DNA from: a candidate division Hyd24-12 bacterium UBA5074
GTDB taxonomy: Bacteria > Fermentibacterota > Fermentibacteria > Fermentibacterales > Fermentibacteraceae
Reading direction: 5' to 3'
NCBI GenBank assembly: GCA_002414865.1
Contig: DIAQ01000016.1
Span: forward strand, 15,803-21,064
DNA: 5,262 bases
The notes below the pieces were generated by a model, which made no database searches, was not told where the DNA came from, and worked only from the letters and a program-made list of their open reading frames with translations. Below, in pieces: positions 1 through 5,231 of the stretch. Both the position numbers and the translations under genes were made by a program. How positions within the stretch are numbered: position 1 is the first letter of the stretch; each line of letters begins with the position of its first letter.

Positions 1-717
1 AGGAAGCAATGCGGCGCCGAGCAGTCGGTCATACCGATCCTCGCCACCAGGGGCTTCGTCCTGATGCTCGAAGGCAGGCTGGATGCGGCCGTCGCAGAGC
101 TCGACTCCGCCGTCTCCGAGTGCATGAGGCTCGGGGACTCGGGAAGGGAGTGCGGCTGCCTGTCCGACAGGGGGCGGCTGAAGCTGGAGAAAGGCGACAT
201 TGCGGGGGCGCGGGAGGACTTCGAGCGGGTGCAGCTGCAGATGGGTGGTTCCGGCGATCCGATGCTCGAGAGCGACACCCTGACCGGTCTGGCCGAATGC
301 GCGCTGCTCCAGGAGGGTGATCGCGAAGCTGCCCAGGCTCTGCTCGACAGGGCACTGATGCTCCCCGGCCTGGAGCTGAGCCCCATGGCCGTCGCGTTCT
401 GCCTCCTCAAGGCCTCCTGGGTGCTCCTGCGCATGAACCGTCCTGCGGAGGCTTTGCTCGAGAGGCTCCCCGATCCGCTCCCGTTCGTCTTCGATCTCAA
501 TGCGAGGCTCCTGAGGGCCGCATCCCGGGCCTTGGCCGGAAAAGTCGGAGAGGCTCGTCAGGAGATGGCAGGAGTCATGGCCGAAGCCGCTGCGGTCGGG
601 CTTGGCCCCGGGGGGCACTTTCTGCGAGATTTCATGCTTCTTGATGTTTTCACCGAGGGCGCCGCTCCGCAGGGAGAGGCTCTGGATCTGGCACGGGAAA
701 CCGGAGGTGCGAAGTGA
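1..717 (+). CDS. TPR-repeat protein, 5'-truncated by the window edge
   Basis: The frame is open from the first base to a TGA at 715-717, giving 238 visible residues. The start codon lies upstream, so the N-terminus and any further domain are unknown. The visible part is a run of amphipathic helix pairs with the tetratricopeptide spacing of small residues, a turn Gly and a following Ala: roughly residues 12-40 (GFVLMLEGRLDAA), 52-78 (RGRLKLEKGDIAGA), 93-118 (GLAECALLQEGDREAA), 128-154 and 167-197. No signal peptide, membrane segment or catalytic motif is visible. TPR arrays mediate protein-protein contacts. In bacteria they often form the C-terminal part of Ser/Thr kinases or MalT-like regulators, and either is possible here but unproven. 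Its last four bases overlap the next gene's start (GTGA), suggesting translational coupling. The ATG at 64 is internal to the repeats and is not the true start. Confidence is high for a TPR-like fold and low for function. Confidence 0.85.
   Translation, partial: RKQCGAEQSVIPILATRGFVLMLEGRLDAAVAELDSAVSECMRLGDSGRECGCLSDRGRLKLEKGDIAGAREDFERVQLQMGGSGDPMLESDTLTGLAECALLQEGDREAAQALLDRALMLPGLELSPMAVAFCLLKASWVLLRMNRPAEALLERLPDPLPFVFDLNARLLRAASRALAGKVGEARQEMAGVMAEAAAVGLGPGGHFLRDFMLLDVFTEGAAPQGEALDLARETGGAK
703..709 (+). promoter_or_regulatory. Ribosome-binding site deciding the GTG 714 start
   Basis: GGAGGTG lies inside the end of the TPR gene, four bases before GTG 714. It favours that start over ATG 729, which has only the weaker AAGG at 721-724 in front of it. 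Both starts leave the Tat signal intact. Confidence 0.6.
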
Positions 718-1601
718 GCGAAGGCGGAATGGACAGGAGACGCTTCTTCGGCAGGGTGGGCAAGATCGGCGGCGCGATGATCCTCGGTTCGATGGCCGGC
801 AAGGCGTTCGCGGGCGAATGGGAGCAGGGCACGGGCGACGAGCTGTGGTCGGCCGGGTCGTTCCGCCAGTCCTGCATCGACATCTCCCGCGAGCTCGAGG
901 GCATCGTGCGGGGCAGGATAGACGGGGAGTGGCGCGAGTTCAGCAAGGTCACGCTCCCCGATCCCTTCATGGAGTGGAACCTCGCGGCGCGCCGCGAGGT
1001 GCTGGAGTCCATCGGCAGGATGATGGCCGGCGGAGAGGGCTCCGGCCCCTCCCTTGCCGGTCCCCACAACGCAGCCATGGCCACCTATTCCGCCCTCAGA
1101 CGCGACAGCAACCTGACCATCAACAATGCATACAAGGGCATGGGTCTCTGCCCCGAGCGCGGGAAGATCGGCGGCTACATCGAGCACATGCAGGCCACGG
1201 TCGACAGCGCCTCCATGCCCGAGCGGCTGGAGTTCCTCGGACAGCTCTATTCGGACAAGGCCAATTTCGATCTTACGCGCCTGGTCTCGCTGGAGCTGTA
1301 CAGCACTCCCGACTTCGAGACCCACACCTTCCTGAACCTGATGGAGAACCCGGCGACGTCGCTCGTCTTCCTCGACTCCATGTCCTACGAGGTCAGGGGG
1401 CTGGGTGAGCTGGTCGATCCGGGGGACTCCGAGGCGCTGCAGTACAGCCGCGACATCATGACCTACACCAACCTGGCGCACTCCTACTTCCACGGGGCAT
1501 TCCCCAGGTTGTTCCCGGCCATAATCATCCATATCACCGAGATATTCGACAACAGCCCCGGAACAGGCCTCGGCGTGCGGGTGGCTCCGCCGCTCCCGTG
1601 A
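714..1601 (+). CDS. Tat-exported protein of unknown function
   Basis: This is a 295-residue protein that I cannot assign to a family. The N-terminus is a textbook twin-arginine signal: D7-R-R-R-F-F-G13, then a weakly hydrophobic stretch at about 18-29 (GGAMILGSMAG) and an A-F-A cleavage site at 31-33. The folded product is therefore probably exported to the periplasm or cell surface. The mature part (about 262 residues) looks globular and largely alpha-helical, with no further membrane segment. Candidate conserved blocks are MEWNLAARREVLESIG (86-101) and THTFLNLMENPATSLVFLDS (203-222), plus a His/aromatic-rich C-terminal part (YTNLAHSYFHGAFPRLFP, 251-268). It has two cysteines (C54, C146) and no CxxC or CxxCH motif, so there is no visible haem or Fe-S site. 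The start is GTG, overlapping the TPR gene by 4 bases; ATG 729 (residue 6) is the alternative. Tat routing suggests folding or cofactor loading before export, but no cofactor motif is seen. Confidence 0.85.
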   Translation: MSEGGMDRRRFFGRVGKIGGAMILGSMAGKAFAGEWEQGTGDELWSAGSFRQSCIDISRELEGIVRGRIDGEWREFSKVTLPDPFMEWNLAARREVLESIGRMMAGGEGSGPSLAGPHNAAMATYSALRRDSNLTINNAYKGMGLCPERGKIGGYIEHMQATVDSASMPERLEFLGQLYSDKANFDLTRLVSLELYSTPDFETHTFLNLMENPATSLVFLDSMSYEVRGLGELVDPGDSEALQYSRDIMTYTNLAHSYFHGAFPRLFPAIIIHITEIFDNSPGTGLGVRVAPPLP

Positions 1602-1602
1602 G

Positions 1603-2268
1603 GTGGGGGGCCTGACCGTCTCTGCGGCGGGCGGGCTGGCGTTCCTCGACATGGACGGGACGCTGCTCGACTGCTCGTCGGAGAGGATGTTCCTGGGACA
1701 CCTGGCGCGGGCGGGAATGATCGGCCCCGCCCGCCTGTTTCGATTCGCCGCCCGCTATGCCCTGCATCCGCGCCGCACGCTGGCCGAGGGGCCGGGCTGG
1801 AACCGGGGCTATCTGGCCGGCCTCGAAGAGGGTCCGATCCGGTCCGAAGCCAGTCGCTTCTCGCGGGAGGAGCTGGTTCCACGGCTGCGGCCCGACGCCC
1901 TCTCACTCGCGGCAGAACTCGGATCTGGAGGGTTCGAGCCGGTGGTGATCTCCGCCTCCCTCTCGTGGCTGGTCGAGCCTCTCGCAGCTGCCGCAGGCAT
2001 CCCCCTTTCCTTTTCGAGCGTCCCCGAGGCAGTCTCCGGGAGGCTCACGGGCAGGCTCTCCGGAGGCAGGCCATGGGGGGGCGGGAAACTCGGGCAGGCG
2101 CTCGATATCTGTTCCGGGGCCGGGATTCTGCCCGCTGGCTGCGCGGCGGCGGGCGATTCCTGGGCTGACAGGCACCTGTTGGAGGCCTGCGGAACAGCAG
2201 TTGCCGTCCATCCCGACAGAAGGCTGAGGGAACTCGCCCGGTCGAGGGGCTGGAGGATCGTTGGCTGA
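1603..2268 (+). CDS. HAD-superfamily phosphatase, subclass IB (SerB-like)
   Basis: The 221-residue protein carries the four HAD motifs in order. Motif I is D16-M-D18-G-T-L-L-D (nucleophile and general acid Asp), motif II is VVISAS with S117, motif III is the Lys in GGGKLGQAL (K162), and motif IV is G184-D-S-W-A-D189. The helical insert between motifs I and II (about 25-100) is the C1 cap of the phosphoserine-phosphatase-like IB group, and the HPDRRLRELARSRGW ending is common in HAD-IB hydrolases. It should be a soluble Mg2+-dependent phosphomonoesterase. The substrate cannot be read from the sequence, and phosphoserine is only one possibility. GTG 1603 follows the previous stop after one base and has no clear Shine-Dalgarno, so re-initiation after the upstream gene is likely. 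A later start at ATG 1651 would delete the motif I strand. The 3' end overlaps the next gene by 8 bases. Confidence 0.9.
   Translation: MGGLTVSAAGGLAFLDMDGTLLDCSSERMFLGHLARAGMIGPARLFRFAARYALHPRRTLAEGPGWNRGYLAGLEEGPIRSEASRFSREELVPRLRPDALSLAAELGSGGFEPVVISASLSWLVEPLAAAAGIPLSFSSVPEAVSGRLTGRLSGGRPWGGGKLGQALDICSGAGILPAGCAAAGDSWADRHLLEACGTAVAVHPDRRLRELARSRGWRIVG
2252..2256 (+). promoter_or_regulatory. Ribosome-binding site for the TTG 2261 start
   Basis: GGAGG lies within the last codons of the HAD gene, four bases before TTG 2261. It supports that rare start codon. The next in-frame start candidates would remove part of the PP-loop. Confidence 0.65.
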
Positions 2269-3235
2269 GCGCAGGGCAAGGGCGATCGGAGCGTTCTCGG
2301 GAGGGCTCGACGGGATCGTCGCGGCACGCCTCCTGGCGGAGATCGGGGTGGACGTCAGCCTCGCGACCTTCTCCAGCCCGTTCTTCCAGGCCGGGCCGGG
2401 AAGGCTCGGGGCGGAACAGCTCGGCCTGCCCTGGCGCGAGATCGACATGACGGCCGTCCTGATGGGAATCCTGGCCGACCCGCCCAGCGGATTCGGCAGC
2501 AACATGAACCCCTGCATCGACTGCCATGCGGCGATGCTCGCGATCCTCGGACGGCTGCTCCCGGCGGAGGGATTCGACTTCGTCTTCACCGGGGAGGTTC
2601 TCGGACAGCGCCCGATGAGCCAGAACCGGCATTCGCTCGTGAGGGTCGCCAGGCTGTCCGGCCTGGGCGACAGGCTCCTGAGGCCGCTCTCCGCCAAGCT
2701 GCTCGAGCCCGTCCTGCCGGAGCGGGAGGGCCTCGTGGACAGGAGTCTGCTGCTTGGGATATCCGGGCGGGGCCGGAGCCCCCAGATCTCGTTCGCCCGG
2801 GAGCGGGGGCTGTCCTATCCCCAATCGGGCGGCGGCTGCCTCCTCACCGACCCCGGCTACTCCCGGAGACTCCGCGTCCTGATGGACGGGGAGCTCCTCT
2901 CGCCGCGCTCGGCGAGGCTCATAAGGTTCGGGAGGGTATTCGCGCTCCCAGGAGGCGCAGTCGGGGTCCTGGGCAGGGACGAGGCCGACAACAACGAGCT
3001 CGAAGCCCTGTCCGAAGGCCGTTTCCTGAGGCTCCGCGACCGTCCCGGCCCGTCGGCCGTCCTCCTCGGCGATCCGTCGGCGGCCCCGGTCCTCGCGGGG
3101 CTGGTGGCCTTCCATGCGAAGCTCCCGACGGGCTCCACCGCCCTGGTCCTCGAAGGTGAAGACGCCGAGCACGCCGTGACGGTGCCTGCGCCCGGGGATG
3201 TCCGCCCTCTCCTCGTGTGCATCGAGGAGCCCTGA
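2261..3235 (+). CDS. PP-loop ATPase related to tRNA thiouridylases (MnmA/ThiI-like)
   Basis: The 324-residue protein begins with an adenylating PP-loop, S13-G-G-L-D-G18, at the end of the first strand. It carries a set of blocks I recall from a bacterial family annotated as MnmA/ThiI-like thiouridylases: NMNPCIDC (81-88), FTGEVLGQRPMSQ (109-121), LRPLSAKLLEPVLPEREG (140-157), GISGRGRSPQ (166-175) and GGGCLLTDPGYSRRL (190-204). Such enzymes adenylate a uridine and transfer sulfur to it in tRNA. The C-terminal part (about 211-320, with GVLGRDEADNNELEAL at 235-250) resembles the small domain often labelled DUF814/NFACT-R-like. There is no THUMP domain, rhodanese domain or membrane segment. C85, C88 and C193 mimic the CxxC plus distal Cys arrangement of Fe-S thiolases. 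The usual PP-loop Ser is Gly (G18). The start is TTG with a good ribosome-binding site, overlapping the HAD gene by 8 bases. The RNA target is unknown, and activity on a non-tRNA substrate cannot be excluded. Confidence 0.85.
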   Translation: MAERRARAIGAFSGGLDGIVAARLLAEIGVDVSLATFSSPFFQAGPGRLGAEQLGLPWREIDMTAVLMGILADPPSGFGSNMNPCIDCHAAMLAILGRLLPAEGFDFVFTGEVLGQRPMSQNRHSLVRVARLSGLGDRLLRPLSAKLLEPVLPEREGLVDRSLLLGISGRGRSPQISFARERGLSYPQSGGGCLLTDPGYSRRLRVLMDGELLSPRSARLIRFGRVFALPGGAVGVLGRDEADNNELEALSEGRFLRLRDRPGPSAVLLGDPSAAPVLAGLVAFHAKLPTGSTALVLEGEDAEHAVTVPAPGDVRPLLVCIEEP

Positions 3236-3240
3236 AGCAC

Positions 3241-3270
3241 TTGACGGCTCTTTGGCCATTTCGTTAAAGT
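3241..3270 (+). promoter_or_regulatory. Candidate sigma70-type promoter for the ABC transporter operon
   Basis: TTGACG (3241-3246, five of six to the -35 consensus) is followed, after an 18-base spacer, by TAAAGT (3265-3270, four of six to the -10). With a 17-base spacer the -10 would be TTAAAG. The element sits in an AT-rich island (about 3241-3282) between GC-rich genes. It begins six bases after the preceding stop and would start transcription near 3277, leaving a leader of roughly 165 bases. Confidence 0.6.
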
Positions 3271-3285
3271 TTTGATAAGCAACCC

Positions 3286-3292
3286 AGGAGGT
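3286..3292 (+). promoter_or_regulatory. Strong Shine-Dalgarno site in front of the leader ORF
   Basis: AGGAGGT is the best match to the 16S rRNA 3' end in the window. It lies nine bases before ATG 3302, which opens only an 8-codon ORF. It is about 150 bases too far upstream to serve the transporter start at 3441. Confidence 0.7.
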
Positions 3293-3301
3293 AGAGACGA
3301 C

Positions 3302-3328
3302 ATGATGAGGCTCGCAGCAGCTCTGTAG
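3302..3328 (+). CDS. Possible leader peptide MMRLAAAL upstream of the ABC exporter
   Basis: ATG-ATG-AGG-CTC-GCA-GCA-GCT-CTG-TAG encodes eight residues. It follows a near-perfect Shine-Dalgarno and a plausible promoter and ends four bases before a GC-rich hairpin. That layout is typical of regulatory leader peptides, where ribosome position on the short ORF decides downstream folding. There is no run of one regulatory amino acid, apart from three alanines, so classical amino-acid attenuation is unlikely. Antibiotic- or stress-dependent stalling would fit an exporter better. Alternatively it could be the start of a decayed gene or chance. No coding-like sequence follows in the same frame after the TAG, which argues against a simple nonsense-mutated gene. 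The peptide is too short to recognise by similarity. Confidence 0.45.
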   Translation: MMRLAAAL

Positions 3329-3331
3329 TCG

Positions 3332-3379
3332 GCTCTCCGGCAGCGCCGCCTGATCCTTGCAGGCTCCCGCCGGCAGAGC
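3332..3379 (+). promoter_or_regulatory. GC-rich leader hairpin
   Basis: GCTCTCCGGC (3332-3341) pairs with GCCGG-C-AGAGC (3369-3379), giving ten pairs with one bulged C (3374). Inside it GCCTG (3348-3352) pairs with CAGGC (3360-3364) around a 7-base loop. No U-run follows, so it is not an intrinsic terminator. It begins four bases after the leader ORF stop, so a ribosome at that stop would cover its 5' arm. Confidence 0.5.
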
Positions 3380-3436
3380 AGGTCCAGACCCCGGGCATCG
3401 CGCCCACAGGTTGAACCAGCTTATTCAGGATCAGGT
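3348..3436 (+). promoter_or_regulatory. Complementary segments that could hide the ABC gene's ribosome-binding site
   Basis: CCTGATCCT (3349-3357) is the exact reverse complement of AGGATCAGG (3427-3435), and G3348 with T3436 adds a G-U pair. The downstream copy covers the purine-rich sequence just before ATG 3441. The upstream copy overlaps the inner stem and loop of the leader hairpin, so the local 3348-3364 hairpin and the long-range pairing exclude each other. Combined with the outer stem, the pairing would be a pseudoknot. At DNA level it is also a 9-base inverted repeat with a 69-base spacer. Confidence 0.45.
3427..3436 (+). promoter_or_regulatory. Weak ribosome-binding region for the ABC exporter
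   Basis: AGGA (3427-3430) and AGGT (3433-3436) lie ten and four bases before ATG 3441. Both are much poorer than the AGGAGGT serving the leader ORF, so initiation at the exporter is probably weak or conditional. Confidence 0.45.
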
Positions 3437-3440
3437 CCAA

Positions 3441-5231
3441 ATGTATTTCGAGGACGATTTCCAGGAAGAAGAAGAGCCGCGCAAGCTGCCTTTGCGCGAC
3501 CTGTTCCGGGCCATGAAGCCCCTCGCGGCTCCCCATGTGCCCGCCTTCCTGCTCGCGGCGGTCCTCCTGCTCGCCTCGGTGGGGGGCGAGCTCGCGGGGC
3601 CTCTCATACTCAGGAAGATCATCGATGTGGCGATCCCCTCGGGATCCATCCGGAGCACGGTCCTCCTCTCCGCCCTCTTCGCTTCGATCTTCTGCGTGAC
3701 GATGGCCCTCGCATACCTGCAGGTCCTCGTCGCGACGAAGCTCGGACTCGCGATCGTGAGGGACATCAAGGAGAAGGTCTTCCGTCACATGCTCACGCTC
3801 TCCCAATCCTTCTTCGACGCCTTCCCCTCGGGCAAGCTGATGGCCCGCGTCGAGAGCGACAGCGAGAGGGTGCGGATGATCTTCAGCGACGTGGCCATGG
3901 CCATCCTCAGGAGCCTGTCCATGATGGTGGGCACCCTCGCCGTCATGTTCGTGACCGACTCCCGCATCACCATGTGGGTGCTCGTGCTGGTCATGCCCGT
4001 GGCCCTGCTCGTCGTGCCCGTGCTCAGGTACATGAGGAAGCTCTGGGGAAGGGTCCGGGCTTCGTACTCGCGGATATCCGGCCTCGTGGCCGAGCACGTG
4101 CGCTCGGTGCCCATCCTCCAGGTGTTCGCCGCCGAGGAGGTGGCGGAGGAGAAGCTGTCCGACGAGGGCCGCAGATTCCTCGGGCTGGAGGTCAGGGCCT
4201 CACTCATCGAGTACGGGTTCTGGAGCTTCCTCGGCTCCTGCGAGCTGGCGGCCGTGGCGGTCATCCTGACGGCCGGGCGGAGCGGGATAGTGGCGGGCGT
4301 GATAACGGTCGGCACCGTGGTCCTGTTCGTGGAGTACACGCGAAGGCTGTTCGCGCCCATCGTGCAGTTCTCGGAGACGCTCAACCAGATCCAGAGGGCG
4401 CTCGCGTCCGCGGACCGCATCTTCGGCATCCTCGCCACGAGGACCCTGACCCCTGACGGCGAGCTCGGCGAGGATGGCTTCCCGGAGGACTGGGAGGAGA
4501 TCCGCTTCGAGGACGTCTGGTTCCGCTACGGCGAGGAATGGGCGCTCAGGGGAGTGAGCTTCTCGATCCCCCGCGGCGCAGTTGTCGCCCTGGTGGGCGC
4601 CAGCGGCGGCGGCAAGTCCACCCTCGTGAGCCTGCTCATGCGTTTCTACGAGCCGCAGAAGGGCTCGATAACCATGGATGGCATCGATATAAGGAAATTC
4701 AGGCTCGATGTGTGGCGCAGGCGCCTGGGGCTCGTGCTGCAGAACGTGAGCCTCTTCTCGGGCACGCTGTCCGAGAACATCACGGTTTTCGACGCCGGAT
4801 ATCCCGTCGGCGACCAGATCGCGGCGCTGGAGCTCGTAGATGCCGGCGAGCTGGCGGTGCGGACCCCCGAGGGGCTCCAGGCGGAGATAAGCGAGGGAGG
4901 GCTGAACCTCTCCATGGGCGAGAGGCAGCTCGTGAACTTTGCGCGGGCGGTCCTCCGGAAGCCCGAGATACTCGTGCTCGACGAAGCGACGAGCTCTGTC
5001 GACCCGGGAACCGAGCGGAGGATACAGGACGCCATGGGCAGGATGCTCCAGGGCAGGACGGCCCTCATCGTGGCCCACAGGCTGAGCACGATCGTGGGGG
5101 CGGACGACATCCTCGTGATCTCCGAAGGCCGCATCGTGGAGCGGGGGACCCATATGGAGCTGGTGACCAGAGGCGGCCTCTACGCCGGCCTCTGCAGGCT
5201 CCAGTTCGGTATGGAGGAGATCCATGCTTAA
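3441..5231 (+). CDS. Half-size ABC exporter (membrane domain fused to ATPase domain)
   Basis: The 596-residue protein is the usual length for a type IV (ABCB/MsbA-like) half-exporter. An acidic N-terminus (YFEDDFQEEEEP, 2-13) precedes a six-segment membrane domain, with helices at about 33-54, 73-95, 152-172, 177-197, 263-280 and 283-303. The ATPase domain (about 354-590) has A-loop Y363, Walker A GASGGGKST (386-394), Q-loop Q434, signature LSMGERQ (490-496), Walker B ILVLDE with catalytic E515, D-loop SSVD (518-521) and switch H546. The signature departs from LSGGQ, a feature of one subunit of heterodimeric exporters. The substrate is not readable; drug, lipid or peptide export are all possible. 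The start is ATG 3441. The frame stays open back to TTG 3357, but those 28 codons (rich in Gly/Pro/Arg) do not look like an exporter N-terminus and overlap the leader hairpin. The stop overlaps the next ORF by 8 bases. Confidence 0.92.
   Translation: MYFEDDFQEEEEPRKLPLRDLFRAMKPLAAPHVPAFLLAAVLLLASVGGELAGPLILRKIIDVAIPSGSIRSTVLLSALFASIFCVTMALAYLQVLVATKLGLAIVRDIKEKVFRHMLTLSQSFFDAFPSGKLMARVESDSERVRMIFSDVAMAILRSLSMMVGTLAVMFVTDSRITMWVLVLVMPVALLVVPVLRYMRKLWGRVRASYSRISGLVAEHVRSVPILQVFAAEEVAEEKLSDEGRRFLGLEVRASLIEYGFWSFLGSCELAAVAVILTAGRSGIVAGVITVGTVVLFVEYTRRLFAPIVQFSETLNQIQRALASADRIFGILATRTLTPDGELGEDGFPEDWEEIRFEDVWFRYGEEWALRGVSFSIPRGAVVALVGASGGGKSTLVSLLMRFYEPQKGSITMDGIDIRKFRLDVWRRRLGLVLQNVSLFSGTLSENITVFDAGYPVGDQIAALELVDAGELAVRTPEGLQAEISEGGLNLSMGERQLVNFARAVLRKPEILVLDEATSSVDPGTERRIQDAMGRMLQGRTALIVAHRLSTIVGADDILVISEGRIVERGTHMELVTRGGLYAGLCRLQFGMEEIHA
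5213..5219 (+). promoter_or_regulatory. Ribosome-binding site for the downstream ORF
   Basis: GGAGGAG, inside the last codons of the exporter gene, lies four bases before ATG 5224 and supports translation of the next gene from within the exporter frame. Confidence 0.65.

Noticed and set aside
558..1652. Open frame of 364 codons on the minus strand opposite the Tat-protein gene
   Set aside because: It is a GC-driven antisense shadow. The plus-strand frame has a recognisable Tat signal and fits the operon. The minus product is low-complexity (His/Gly/Glu/Ala-rich), with no motif or plausible start context.
3224..3253. Possible intrinsic terminator after the PP-loop gene (GAGCC with GGCTC, then TTT)
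   Set aside because: There are only five strong pairs, with a 14-base loop and a three-base T run. The 3' arm overlaps the promoter candidate, so it is too weak to call.
2045..3259. Open frame of 404 codons on the minus strand opposite the PP-loop gene
   Set aside because: The plus strand carries conserved PP-loop family blocks throughout. The minus product is a Pro/Arg/Glu-rich shadow with no recognisable domain, although it is longer than the real gene.
3379..3439. Direct repeat CAGGTCCA at 3379-3386 and 3432-3439
   Set aside because: An eight-base match in a GC-rich leader is weak, has no dyad or regular spacing, and partly overlaps the more convincing complementary pairing.
3357..3440. 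In-frame TTG 3357 or TTG 3411 as an upstream start of the ABC exporter
   Set aside because: The added residues do not resemble an exporter N-terminus, no ribosome-binding site precedes them, and they overlap the leader hairpin. ATG 3441 gives the usual family length.
3302..3440. Leader ORF as the 5' end of a frameshifted or nonsense-mutated larger gene
   Set aside because: Beyond the TAG the same frame reads as Arg/Pro/Ser-rich sequence without coding character, and no homologous-looking segment rejoins the exporter frame.
4200..5225. Open frame of 341 codons on the minus strand opposite the ABC ATPase domain
   Set aside because: It mirrors the high-GC codon pattern of the ATPase gene. Its product has no motif and is dominated by His/Glu/Arg/Ala.
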